This document shows positions 16,684 through 24,217 of a DNA stretch of 33,629 nucleotides, in pieces. Below the pieces are notes generated by a model, which saw nothing but the letters and a program-made list of their open reading frames with translations, ran no database searches and had not been told where the DNA came from. The number at the start of each line of letters is the position of its first letter. Within the stretch, counting starts at the first letter, position 1. The DNA lies in NCBI GenBank assembly GCA_030452455.1, contig JAKDMF010000002.1:1-33629 (forward strand), read 5' to 3'. The DNA comes from a bacterium (lineage in GTDB: Bacteria; Patescibacteriota; Saccharimonadia; Saccharimonadales; Saccharimonadaceae). The translations under genes were made by a program, and so were the position numbers.

Positions 16684-18150
16684 TTATTTAGAGGTGTTTT
16701 TGTAGATGTAAAATCGGTCGGCTTGCTGGCTGGTTGTCGATGTTATGATTTCTTTGATGTCGGCCCCATTTAGATTGAGCTTTTCTTTAGCGGCTCGACT
16801 TATTATGAAGCTATTCGATTGTGTATCGATCGAGACGCTTGATTTTACAGATATACCATCAGGCGCTTTAGCGGCGAAGGTTTTGTAGAAGTCATACTCC
16901 GACCGTGAGACAACCAAGCTATCGACACTTGGGTTCTGTCGAAGTGTGTTTGAAACTAGCGATAAGTCAGTTGTGAAAACTTTGGCGGTGGCTGGGTTGT
17001 AGTGATAGCCATAATTATATATCTCCAGGCCGGATAGGATCATACCGCAAACCAATATACCGAGCGGGAAAAGTCCGGCGATTCGAGCGTAGGGGTTTTT
17101 CGGAAATAGTCTGTACCAGTAGCGGAAGAGAAAATCTAATCCAAAAGCGATGAATATCAGCGATGGTATAAACGTCACAGTAATATAGACCGGCTTAAAT
17201 ACCAGTACAGCTACAAGTAAGATAACCCACGTGAATAGCAGATAGCTTTTAGCGCTGTAATGAGAAGTGGCCAATCGGATAATACCGAGCACCAGTAGAC
17301 CAATAGTGCCTAGCCCAAAGACTGGTAGCATGAAGCCGGCGTCTGATATCGACGGTGATGCCACGTATTGATGGGCTAGCTGGCTGAGGCTAGCTACGAT
17401 GTCTGGCATTTTATCGGGTATACCGAGTAGCCGTAAACCTATCTCGGGCGACTGGTAGACTCTCCAGCCGAGGGGCGCTACAAGCGCTAGCAGGGCGACG
17501 ACGGCTATCCAGAGCTGGGATTTTGACAAGCGCTTGAATACGTAGCGCAGATGCGGATGGAATATTGTCGCGATAGCTAATGACACGAGGAGGTAGATAC
17601 TAAGTGGCGTGTAGAGACTCATGGCAACTAGCAGGCACAATACGATCTTCCATAGTAGAGTCGGACCGCGTCGGCGCACTACCATGGTGGAAACTAGCAG
17701 TATCCAGACTGCCCAGAAAATGTACATAATTGAGGCGGTGCCGTTCTGAGCTATAAACAAGAACTGGCCGGTTGTGATGGCTAAGAGCGTTGCCAAGACA
17801 GCGACGTTGTGATGAAACCAGCGCCGGAGTAAAAAGACCATGCCGACAGTTGACAGAAGCGCCAGTAGTAGCGACGGTAGCTTGATCGATATTTCACTCA
17901 GGCCGAACAGGTTGATACTAGCCTGTTGCAGCAGTTGGTACGGTAAATTAACGAGTGATAAGTTTTTATAGTCAGCCAGATTGACGCCGACACTGGCAAT
18001 AGCGGAATTCATTTCCTGTTGAGTTAGACCAGCTGGTACGTATAGACCAGCTAGAATTAGTAACCAGACTAATACTACTAGTACTAAGCCGTATCCTATC
18101 CAGAATCTTTTTCTGTACAGGAAGTAATCTGTGACTTTTTTTCTACTCAT
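16684..18150 (-). CDS. GT-C-like membrane glycosyltransferase
   Basis: A 488-residue protein with about 10-12 transmembrane helices and a C-terminal extracytoplasmic tail of about 110 residues. The stretch around LFGLSEISIKLPSLLLALLS matches the pattern of ArnT/PMT-type (GT39/GT83) enzymes, which move a sugar from a polyprenyl phosphate to a lipid or protein. The usual Asp-Glu catalytic loop after helix 1 is not obvious; the region here is LTQQEMNSAI, so the activity is uncertain. I prefer the ATG at 18150: an in-frame ATG at 18171 overlaps the extended -10 TGGTACAAT (TACAAT at 18162-18167). Confidence 0.72.
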   Translation of the reverse strand: MSRKKVTDYFLYRKRFWIGYGLVLVVLVWLLILAGLYVPAGLTQQEMNSAIASVGVNLADYKNLSLVNLPYQLLQQASINLFGLSEISIKLPSLLLALLSTVGMVFLLRRWFHHNVAVLATLLAITTGQFLFIAQNGTASIMYIFWAVWILLVSTMVVRRRGPTLLWKIVLCLLVAMSLYTPLSIYLLVSLAIATIFHPHLRYVFKRLSKSQLWIAVVALLALVAPLGWRVYQSPEIGLRLLGIPDKMPDIVASLSQLAHQYVASPSISDAGFMLPVFGLGTIGLLVLGIIRLATSHYSAKSYLLFTWVILLVAVLVFKPVYITVTFIPSLIFIAFGLDFLFRYWYRLFPKNPYARIAGLFPLGILVCGMILSGLEIYNYGYHYNPATAKVFTTDLSLVSNTLRQNPSVDSLVVSRSEYDFYKTFAAKAPDGISVKSSVSIDTQSNSFIISRAAKEKLNLNGADIKEIITSTTSQQADRFYIYKNTSK

Positions 18151-18202
18151 GAACTTATTTGATTGTACCATATTGAGTAGTTAGGCGCGCAAAATGCCGC
18201 CG

Positions 18203-19549
18203 CTAATCGTGCTTACGGTCAAGCGACATAAATCGGAGTCGTTCTGGGTGGAAGTAGAGCTCAACTTTACCGGTCGGACCGTTACGGTGCTTAGAGATAA
18301 TCAGATCGGTCAGATTCTCGCGATCGGTGTCAGGATTGTAGTAAGCTTCGCGGTAGATGAACATGACGATATCGGCATCCTGCTCAATCGAGCCGGACTC
18401 ACGCAGGTCAGATAGCTGTGGAATTTGCGGAGTTCTGGTTTCGACACTACGCGATAGCTGACTAAGAGCGATGACCGGTACATTCATTTCGCGGGCAATT
18501 AACTTCAGGCCACGCGAGATTTCACTGACCTCTTGGACACGGTTGCCATCACTTCGTGGTGAGCTCGACTGCATGAGCTGCAAGTAGTCGACGATAATCA
18601 GACCGAGCTCATTTTCGTGGGCGGCGCGGCGGGCTTTGGTCCGCATCTCGAGCACTGATAGTCCTGGCGTGTCATCGATAAAGATTGGTGCTTCGGCCAT
18701 TTCACCCATGGCCTCAGATAGCTTAGCAAAGTCATCGTCGGACAAATTACCAGTTCGGATATTCCAGGCATCAACGCCGGCAGCATCGGCTAGCATACGG
18801 TCAACCAGCTGGTCTTTGCTCATCTCGAGGCTGAAGAATATGACGGACTTTTTCTCAATTGTGGCGACGTTATAGGCTAGGTTTGTGACTAGTGTCGTCT
18901 TGCCCATGGCTGGTCGGGCGGCGAGGATTATTAGGTCGCTTCGTTGTAGGCCGGCCGTCATGTTGTCCAGGTCGCGATAGCCGGTTTTCACGCCGCGCAG
19001 GGCACCCTTATTTTTATGGAGCTCTTCCATGCGGTCAAAGCTGTCGGTTAGGACGGACTCGAGGCTAACCAAGTCGGTTTTTAGTGACTGATCACTGACC
19101 GAGAAAATCTCAGCTTCAGCTTTTTCTAGAAGCTCACCGGTTGTGGTGTCTTCGTCGTAGCCAAGTTCAGAGATGTCGCCGCTGGCCTTGATTAGCCGGC
19201 GCCGGATGGCTTTTTGTGAAACAATTTCAGCGTAGGACCGAGCATTAGCAGCTGTCGGTACGTAGTTAGTCAGTTCCGACAGAAAGGCCGATCCGCCAAC
19301 TGTTTCAAGCTGGTCTTTTTTGGTTAACTCCTCAGTTAGGGTTAGTAGATCGACCGGTTTGTGTTTTTCATAGAGCCGCATCATAGCTCCGTAGACTGTG
19401 CTGTGGCGTTTGTCGTAAAAGTCTTTTTCGGTTACTTCCTCTGACGCATCAGCAATAACATCATCGTTAATAAGCACCGCACCTAGCAAGCTTTTTTCAG
19501 CATCTAGGTTCTGTGGTGGGATCTTGGCTTCAACTTTTTTGGTGGCCAT
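18203..19549 (-). CDS. dnaB: Replicative DNA helicase
   Basis: A 448-residue hexameric helicase that unwinds the fork 5' to 3'. The N-terminal domain starts with PPQNLDAEKSLLGAVL. The RecA-like domain has Walker A RPAMGKTT (about 210-217), a catalytic Glu in FFSLEMS, Walker B LIIVDYLQLM and the arginine-rich QLSRSVETR. No intein is present. Its ATG shares a base with the dnaX stop codon (TAATG), so the two replication genes are translationally coupled, an uncommon pairing. Confidence 0.96.
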   Translation of the reverse strand: MATKKVEAKIPPQNLDAEKSLLGAVLINDDVIADASEEVTEKDFYDKRHSTVYGAMMRLYEKHKPVDLLTLTEELTKKDQLETVGGSAFLSELTNYVPTAANARSYAEIVSQKAIRRRLIKASGDISELGYDEDTTTGELLEKAEAEIFSVSDQSLKTDLVSLESVLTDSFDRMEELHKNKGALRGVKTGYRDLDNMTAGLQRSDLIILAARPAMGKTTLVTNLAYNVATIEKKSVIFFSLEMSKDQLVDRMLADAAGVDAWNIRTGNLSDDDFAKLSEAMGEMAEAPIFIDDTPGLSVLEMRTKARRAAHENELGLIIVDYLQLMQSSSPRSDGNRVQEVSEISRGLKLIAREMNVPVIALSQLSRSVETRTPQIPQLSDLRESGSIEQDADIVMFIYREAYYNPDTDRENLTDLIISKHRNGPTGKVELYFHPERLRFMSLDRKHD

Positions 19550-20994
19550 TATATAGTAACCTCTTCTCCTCCACCCATAATAGCAGCTACTGCAGCTGCA
19601 GTGCCATCTTTTATCGGTGCTGGAGTTGGAATAGTCTCGATGTCGATTTCAGGTACACCAATTGCTTCCAGCGATTTATGGAGGCTGGTTCGGTACTTCG
19701 GATCATCCAGCTTCTTTTTGTAGAAGGCGCTACTAGTATAGATATTCAAGGTTCCATCGGCTAGCTGATAGCTACATTTATTGAGGACGCTGTAGATGGC
19801 GACATAATTTTTCTTGGTATATTGAATCAACTCGTTCCAGTCGATTGATTCGATATCGACCGACTTTTTGGTAGTCGGCTGTGTGGTCGGTGTTTCTGCA
19901 TCGTCTATCTGAACCGGTGCAATTTCCTGAACCATAGTTTCACGCGGTTTTGGCTCGACCGCTTTGGCTGTTAGCTCGTCGACCGGATTCGGTAGAGTGA
20001 CTGTCGCGTTTGAGACCGCTAGCGCAGCTGTCGACTGCCTGCGGGGCTTCATACAGCTAGCCAGGGCTGTTAGAAGCTTGTGCTGTGGGTACGGTGAGCT
20101 GGCTACTTCTAGCAGAGCGCTAAGCAAGGCTATGTAGATGTCTGATTTGGCGGCCGACAGGCGAGCAGCCGCAACAAGTTGCTCGAGTAGGATTGAAGTC
20201 TGAACGCCAGACTGCTCTAGACTGTCGAGGGTGGTCACTAGTCGGCTGAGGTCGCTTCTTTTGACACAATCGATTAGATCTTCAATTGACTGGAGCGGTG
20301 CTAGGCCGAGCGAGGCCTCGACAAGATCGGCTGTGATTGTCATGTCGCTACTTGAGGCTAGTCCCGCCATTTGGTCCAGTAAACCAACTGCATCACGGAA
20401 GCTGCCGTCGGCTCGGACAGCAAGCATGGCTATGGCATCAGTTTCAATGTCGATTTTCTCGGATTTGGCCAGTTCGGCTAGATGCTTTTCGATATCGTCG
20501 GGCTGGGCGCGGTGAAAGTTAAACCGCTGAGTACGGCTGATGATGGTATCCGGTAGCTTGTCGGCATCAGTTGTTGCTAGTATGAAAACAACGTGCTCTG
20601 GCGGCTCCTCGAGAGTTTTGAGCAGAGCGTTAAAGGCCGAGTTTGACAGCATGTGAACCTCATCGATGATGTAAATTTTTTTGGCAGCCGCCACTGGTGC
20701 GATCTGGGCTTTTTCGCGTAAGCTACGGATGTCTTCAACACCGTTATTACTAGCGGCGTCGATCTCGATGATATCTAGATGGTTGGTGGTTTCGTCGTAT
20801 TTAAACTTGTTTATTTCGTAGGCTAGGATGCGAGCAACTGAAGTTTTGCCAACTCCGCGCGGACCGGTAAATAAATAGGCATGCGCGATTCTACCCTGCT
20901 TGATAGCCCGGCTTAGAATCTTGGTAATATGGTCTTGGCCAACTACCTGATCAAGACTTTTTGACCTGTATTTACGGTACAGCGCTTGTGCCAC
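19549..20994 (-). CDS. dnaX: DNA polymerase III clamp-loader subunit, zinc module absent
   Basis: A 481-residue clamp-loader ATPase: Walker A GPRGVGKTS (about 43-51), Walker B IYIIDEVHML (about 106), sensor 1 ATTDADKLPDTI, and the arginine-finger SRC motif in its ISRTQRF form. In other DnaX proteins a four-Cys zinc loop of about 20 residues follows the first helix after Walker A. Here the chain goes from ILAYEINKFKYDETTNHLD straight to IIEIDAASNNG with no Cys, so that module is missing. The C-terminal part (about 360-481) is shorter than tau. GTG is the start, with AGGAGG 8 nt upstream. dnaB follows with a one-base overlap. Confidence 0.95.
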   Translation of the reverse strand: MAQALYRKYRSKSLDQVVGQDHITKILSRAIKQGRIAHAYLFTGPRGVGKTSVARILAYEINKFKYDETTNHLDIIEIDAASNNGVEDIRSLREKAQIAPVAAAKKIYIIDEVHMLSNSAFNALLKTLEEPPEHVVFILATTDADKLPDTIISRTQRFNFHRAQPDDIEKHLAELAKSEKIDIETDAIAMLAVRADGSFRDAVGLLDQMAGLASSSDMTITADLVEASLGLAPLQSIEDLIDCVKRSDLSRLVTTLDSLEQSGVQTSILLEQLVAAARLSAAKSDIYIALLSALLEVASSPYPQHKLLTALASCMKPRRQSTAALAVSNATVTLPNPVDELTAKAVEPKPRETMVQEIAPVQIDDAETPTTQPTTKKSVDIESIDWNELIQYTKKNYVAIYSVLNKCSYQLADGTLNIYTSSAFYKKKLDDPKYRTSLHKSLEAIGVPEIDIETIPTPAPIKDGTAAAVAAIMGGGEEVTI

Positions 20995-21077
20995 TGTTTG
21001 TCCTCCTATATCCCTGTTGTCTATAGTATACGATAGTTTGGTCGGTATTACCGTTGTAAAATCAGTAGAATTAAAAT

Positions 21078-21107
21078 GCCCTATCTCTATTTAGTTAGAG
21101 ATAGGGC
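21078..21107. terminator. Bidirectional terminator-like hairpin
   Basis: A perfect 12-bp stem (21078-21089 with 21096-21107). The minus strand continues with a T4 run, the plus strand reaches T5 about eight bases on. It ends the 145-residue membrane gene before the dnaX promoter region. Confidence 0.85.
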
Positions 21108-21121
21108 CTAGTTCTTTTTGG

Positions 21122-21559
21122 TTAGTACTTGAGTAGTGTCAGGCGGTACTGATTGTGGCCGGTTTCAGTCACCTGAGCTTCGATTAACTTGCCATGTCGG
21201 TCAGTGGCGGTGAAACCGTTTTGAATCGAATCATCGATTACAATAACCTCGTGCAATTCAACCCGGGTGCCGATTTGATGAGAGAGCCGGTGATCAATAG
21301 TGTCCTGGACTTGCTGCGGCAGGACGATGCCCGTCACTAGTACGCCAAATATAATCGAGATACCGATCGATATTACAGACATGAACATCACAGTAGTTCG
21401 GGTCGCAAAAAATTTACGATCGACACTATCTAGATGGTTCAGTATGGCGACAGCAACAATTATGATCAGGCCAGCAGCCACAATAATAAGCGCGTACATG
21501 TAGCCCATCTCAACCGGCGCAATCGTAATATCATACGTCGTCGTGCTCGACGGCTCCAT
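21122..21559 (-). CDS. Small membrane protein, paralogue A
   Basis: A 145-residue protein with two transmembrane helices (about 20-42 and 58-82) and a C-terminal extracytoplasmic domain of about 60 residues. It is a paralogue of the next gene upstream (21732-22160): both begin with Y-(D/E)-ITI-x-PV-(D/E)-M, and both end with an LH-x-(V/I)-I core and a V-x-ETGH-x-x-Y motif. The start is the ATG at 21559 with TTAGGAG 5-6 nt upstream, matching its paralogue; an in-frame GTG at 21607 lies within the conserved leader hairpin. Function unknown. Confidence 0.72.
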   Translation of the reverse strand: MEPSSTTTYDITIAPVEMGYMYALIIVAAGLIIIVAVAILNHLDSVDRKFFATRTTVMFMSVISIGISIIFGVLVTGIVLPQQVQDTIDHRLSHQIGTRVELHEVIVIDDSIQNGFTATDRHGKLIEAQVTETGHNQYRLTLLKY

Positions 21560-21562
21560 GTT

Positions 21563-21607
21563 AACTCCTAATCCAAAAAAGAACGCAGGTAACGAATTGT
21601 TACCCAC
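21563..21607 (-). promoter_or_regulatory. Conserved 5' leader element, copy A
   Basis: About 45 bases almost identical to 22165-22208 ahead of the paralogous gene. On the minus strand it holds a GGTAAC/GTTACC hairpin with AATTC loop, then CTTTTTTGG, then the TTAGGAG ribosome site. The distance from hairpin to start codon is preserved in both copies. Confidence 0.7.
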
Positions 21608-21632
21608 GTTTAGTTCGCTAACCTGTGTCCTG

Positions 21633-21661
21633 ACTATAGTATGTATTCGGTAGGATTACAA
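21633..21661 (-). promoter_or_regulatory. Promoter of membrane paralogue A
   Basis: Minus-strand TTGTAA (-35, 21656-21661), 17-bp spacer and TATAGT (-10, 21633-21638). The start near 21626 gives a leader of about 67 nt that contains the conserved element. Confidence 0.65.
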
Positions 21662-21689
21662 GTGATAGAGCGGCTTGTTCGGCAATTAA

Positions 21690-21716
21690 AATACCCCACT
21701 TTTTTAGAAGTGGGGT
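21690..21716 (-). terminator. Rho-independent terminator
   Basis: A 9-bp GC-rich stem (21693-21701 with 21708-21716), then a T4 run on the minus strand, just after the 142-residue gene. Paralogue A is therefore transcribed separately. Confidence 0.84.
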
Positions 21717-21731
21717 TTAGGTTATTTTGGA

Positions 21732-22160
21732 TTACTTGTATTCGTAGAGAATTACATCGTATCTATCATGACCGGTCTCTTCGACGACACCGCGGACAGA
21801 CTGGCCGTCGTTCGTGACAGCGATGAATCCGCTACTGACGTGTGAACCGTTGGTCGCGATGATGCTATGCAAGCCGACCGATTGCTCGAGCTGTTGCTCA
21901 ATGCGGTCATTGACGGTGCTATAATAGGCCGAACTCAGACCAGCATAGCCCCAAAAGAGGAGACCGAGTAGCCCTACGCCCGCAGAGACCACGCCAATAA
22001 TAGTACCGGCAGACTCCGTGTCGTCGGTTTTGATATAGCTGACAATAGCCAGGACTATACCGCCGATCAATAAAACACCGCAGACGATGAACATCAACGT
22101 GTAGTGCCCGCTCATGTCGACCGGTTCGATCGTGATCTCGTAAGGTGTGCCTATCTTCAT
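21732..22160 (-). CDS. Small membrane protein, paralogue B
   Basis: A 142-residue protein with two transmembrane helices (about 18-42 and 54-77) and an extracytoplasmic C-terminal domain. It is the tandem paralogue of 21122-21559. Shared features are the first 12 residues, the helix spacing, a helical segment D-R-(I/L)-x-x-Q after helix 2, and GF-x-A-x-x-x-(D/H)-G-(Q/K) followed by ETGH near the end. TTAGGAG lies 6-7 nt before the ATG. It has its own promoter, leader and terminator. The sequence divergence suggests an old duplication, while the leaders stayed similar. Function unknown. Confidence 0.74.
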   Translation of the reverse strand: MKIGTPYEITIEPVDMSGHYTLMFIVCGVLLIGGIVLAIVSYIKTDDTESAGTIIGVVSAGVGLLGLLFWGYAGLSSAYYSTVNDRIEQQLEQSVGLHSIIATNGSHVSSGFIAVTNDGQSVRGVVEETGHDRYDVILYEYK

Positions 22161-22164
22161 GACA

Positions 22165-22208
22165 AACTCCTAATCCAAAAAGAACGCAGGTAGCGAAGTG
22201 TTACCCAC
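22165..22208 (-). promoter_or_regulatory. Conserved 5' leader element, copy B
   Basis: Second copy of the element at 21563-21607. It differs at a handful of positions and by one A in the A-run. The hairpin here has one internal mismatch (GGTAAC opposite GCTACC). Confidence 0.7.
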
Positions 22209-22230
22209 ATATTCGTATACCTACTGTAGT

Positions 22231-22258
22231 AGTATACAACTTTTTGCTAAAAAATCAA
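22231..22258 (-). promoter_or_regulatory. Promoter of membrane paralogue B
   Basis: Minus-strand TTGATT (-35, 22253-22258), 16-bp spacer and TATACT (-10, 22231-22236). The leader would be about 64 nt. Confidence 0.65.
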
Positions 22259-22259
22259 C

Positions 22260-22775
22260 CTAAAGTGAGGCTTCGACAGCTGCCCAGGTGGCTTCCTGGT
22301 TGTCAGTTGGGACGATGATTGTCACTTGGTCGCCAAGATTTATTTTGAAGTACGTCACGCTGGCTAGCAGGATACGATATTCGCGCCCGTTAGCTTCGAC
22401 GTAGTATGACCCATCGTGGTTGACTAGTGTGCCGATAACCTGGGTTCGGTCAGTTGGGCCAATCTGTTTGTAGACAAAGCCACCGTCATCGGCGATAGTC
22501 AGCTTCAGGATATCGCCCTCGACTAATTTCGATTTTGAGGCGTAGTTGGCTGGAACTGGATAGTTCTTGCCATCTGGACCAATCATTAGCTGGCCGTCAA
22601 AGACACCCTCGACAACTTTGCCGGTCGCGTCAACCTGACTATCACGCGGCGTGACAACCTGTCCGTCGTCGCCGACAATACTAATAAGCAACTCCTTAGC
22701 CGCAGCTAGGTTTGTTTCAGCTTCTTGAATCAATGATTTAAGTCGTTTTACTTGTTTTTCTGGTAATTCAGACAT
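22260..22775 (-). CDS. Conserved hypothetical, helix plus beta-rich domain
   Basis: A 171-residue protein: an N-terminal helix or coiled coil (residues 3-33), then a beta-rich part with GPDGKNYPVPANYASKSKLVEGDILKLTI (shown here only as an index: residues about 66-94) and a second half (about 105-165) built of strands. I recall this GPDG-x-x-YPVPANYASKSKLVEGD signature from other Patescibacteria proteins of unknown role, but cannot check it. The second half could be an OB-like or double-psi fold. AAGGAAA precedes the ATG. Its promoter overlaps the region of two DnaA-box-like sites. Confidence 0.72.
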   Translation of the reverse strand: MSELPEKQVKRLKSLIQEAETNLAAAKELLISIVGDDGQVVTPRDSQVDATGKVVEGVFDGQLMIGPDGKNYPVPANYASKSKLVEGDILKLTIADDGGFVYKQIGPTDRTQVIGTLVNHDGSYYVEANGREYRILLASVTYFKINLGDQVTIIVPTDNQEATWAAVEASL

Positions 22776-22813
22776 GCTCGCATTTCCTTGTCTGTTTTTG
22801 TTATATCACTTAA

Positions 22814-22842
22814 TATATATCAGTTTCACGTCACTACGTCAA
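22814..22842 (-). promoter_or_regulatory. Promoter of the 171-residue gene
   Basis: Minus-strand TTGACG (-35, 22837-22842), 17-bp spacer and TATATA (-10, 22814-22819). Leader about 32 nt. Confidence 0.7.
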
Positions 22843-22845
22843 GAT

Positions 22846-22863
22846 TTATCCAACTTATCCACA
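22846..22863 (+). promoter_or_regulatory. Two abutting DnaA-box-like 9-mers
   Basis: TTATCCAAC (22846-22854) is directly followed by TTATCCACA (22855-22863). The second is a perfect match to the classical DnaA box. They lie 4 bp upstream of the -35 box of the 171-residue gene. The 200-bp intergenic space has no further boxes that I can see, so this is a regulatory or titration site more than an origin. Confidence 0.5.
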
Positions 22864-22909
22864 CGGATATATGAGGTCGTCGGAAATTTGTTGTCAAAAA
22901 TATTAACAA

Positions 22910-22941
22910 TAAAAATAGTACTCGCCAGGGCGAGTACTATT
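22910..22941 (-). terminator. Strong terminator of the rplJ-rplL operon
   Basis: A perfect 13-bp stem (22914-22926 with 22929-22941) followed by T5 and AT-rich sequence on the minus strand, 37 bases past the rplL stop codon. Confidence 0.9.
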
Positions 22942-22977
22942 TCGGATCAACAATCGGTTGAATACTAGGTTCTGAAA

Positions 22978-23358
22978 CTAGGCAAGTTCGACTGAAGCGC
23001 CAGCTTCTTCAAGCTGCTTTTTAACAGCTTCAGCTTCGTCTTTAGCAACCTTCTCTTTGATAGCACTTGGTGCTTCATCAACTAGAGCTTTGGCTTCACC
23101 AAGACCAAGTCCGGTAATCTCTTTGACTGCCTTGATGACAGCAACCTTAGATGCACCGGCGTCAGATAGAGTAACTGTGAATTCAGTTTTCTCATCTTCG
23201 GCAGCACCAGCGTCACCGCCAGCAGCTGGTCCGGCAACAACAGCTGCGGCTGCAGCTGGCTCAATGCCGTATTCGTCTTTTAGAATGTTTTTTAGTTCGT
23301 TTACTTCAAGTACTGTAAGTCCGGTAAGACTTTCAGCTAGTTTTTTCAAATCAGCCAT
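22978..23358 (-). CDS. rplL: Ribosomal protein bL12 (L7/L12)
   Basis: A 126-residue stalk protein that binds translation GTPases. It has an N-terminal dimer domain (about 1-32), an Ala/Gly hinge (about 33-52), and the C-terminal domain with [20 protein letters not shown] and AKALVDEAP. Length and motifs are standard. AGAGAGGA lies before the ATG. It follows rplJ in an operon with a 49-bp gap. Confidence 0.97.
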   Translation of the reverse strand: MADLKKLAESLTGLTVLEVNELKNILKDEYGIEPAAAAAVVAGPAAGGDAGAAEDEKTEFTVTLSDAGASKVAVIKAVKEITGLGLGEAKALVDEAPSAIKEKVAKDEAEAVKKQLEEAGASVELA

Positions 23359-23407
23359 GTTAAATCCTCTCTATTGGATAGTTTATTAAATATTTACTGA
23401 TTGCAGG

Positions 23408-23932
23408 TTATGCAGTCGCTTTTTCTGATATACCATCGAGCAATGCGTGTAGATTGCCTGATAGACCGTTTGTAATATCGTGAACTGGTGACAGTAGCTG
23501 ACCGATAGTCTGAGCGATAAGCTGTTCCTTGCTAGGTAGACCAGCAAGAGCTTTAACGTCATCAGCTGATAGGTTGGCACCTTCGCCAGAAAACGCACCA
23601 GCAAACAGTAGCTGCGGGTGTTTTTTAGCAAATGTATCTAGTACCTGAGCTGGTGCAACTTCGTCATCGCTGCTGGCAGCGTATAGGAGTTGGCCAGTTA
23701 GGGCACTTGTATCAGTGTCTTTGTAGGTATCAACAGTCGACATGGCCACACGGACTAGTCGGTTTTTGACAACCTTGATTGTTACGCCAGCTTCACGAGC
23801 AGATCGTCGTAGTTCCTGAATATCAGTCACTGACAATCCCTGGTAGTGGGCGTAAACAGTCATTTTTGCACTAGAAAAAGTTTCTGTAATATCTGCAACC
23901 AAAGCTTGTTTTTTATCGCGTGAAATAGCCAT
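23408..23932 (-). CDS. rplJ: Ribosomal protein uL10
   Basis: A 174-residue stalk base protein that anchors L7/L12 dimers on 23S rRNA. It starts MAISRDKKQALVADITE and keeps the YQGLSVTDIQELRRSAREAG rRNA-binding pattern. The C-terminal helix that holds L12 is near residues 135-174. AAAGGAG lies 7-8 nt before the ATG. A strong promoter and an L10-leader-like RNA precede it, so L10-L12 probably represses its own operon. rplA lies elsewhere in the window, so the common L11-L1-L10-L12 order is broken. Confidence 0.96.
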   Translation of the reverse strand: MAISRDKKQALVADITETFSSAKMTVYAHYQGLSVTDIQELRRSAREAGVTIKVVKNRLVRVAMSTVDTYKDTDTSALTGQLLYAASSDDEVAPAQVLDTFAKKHPQLLFAGAFSGEGANLSADDVKALAGLPSKEQLIAQTIGQLLSPVHDITNGLSGNLHALLDGISEKATA

Positions 23933-24106
23933 AAATAACTCCTTTGATTATGTGATAATGTGTATTCAACCGAATTGTCAATGAACGGTAATGAGAGATC
24001 AAATAATTGATTCTCGCATCACCAAAGACTAGATTGAAAATAGAGTATATTCTCACCTCGGCTGTATAATTAAGTGTTTCCACGGCAGCTATCTCTGGCA
24101 ATGTCT
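23933..24106 (-). ncRNA. L10-leader-like autoregulatory 5' UTR
   Basis: The long leader of rplJ begins near 24106. Its first 60 nt carry the hallmark tail CAGCCGAGGTG (minus strand, ending near 24053), preceded by a GTG-GAAA-CAC hairpin and CTTAAT inside a GCTG/CAGC outer pairing. This agrees with what I remember of the Firmicutes and proteobacterial L10 leader, in which the L10-L12 complex binds a kink-turn ahead of the GCCGAGGT end. The remaining 110 nt to the AUG are AT-rich with no clear fold. Confidence 0.7.
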
Positions 24107-24112
24107 AGCTGT

Positions 24113-24141
24113 ATTATAGCAAAACTCTCGCCTCTGGTCAA
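24113..24141 (-). promoter_or_regulatory. Promoter of rplJ-rplL
   Basis: Minus-strand TTGACC (-35, 24136-24141), 17-bp spacer and TATAAT (-10, 24113-24118). It is back-to-back with the promoter of the plus-strand gene at 24218. Confidence 0.85.
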
Positions 24142-24179
24142 TAAATTAAATTGTCCCGCTAGCGCTACGACCTAAAAAC

Positions 24180-24208
24180 TTGCAATTAGAGGCTTGTCGT
24201 AGTATAAT
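24180..24208 (+). promoter_or_regulatory. Promoter of the 337-residue gene
   Basis: TTGCAA (-35, 24180-24185), 17-bp spacer and TATAAT (-10, 24203-24208). The predicted start, near 24215, falls after an ATG at 24209 and 3 nt before the ATG at 24218. Confidence 0.82.
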
Positions 24209-24217
24209 ATGGCTTTG

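Noticed and set aside
21560-21607. GTG start of membrane paralogue A at 21607
   Set aside because: It lies inside the leader element shared with paralogue B, where the same bases are clearly untranslated; ATG at 21559 has a good ribosome site.
22776-22977. Chromosomal origin of replication
   Set aside because: Only two DnaA-box-like sites in 200 bp, no dnaA or dnaN nearby, and the space is used by a promoter and a terminator.
23913-24101. Minus-strand 62-codon frame in the rplJ leader
   Set aside because: It overlaps the L10-leader signature and rplJ, and has no ribosome site.
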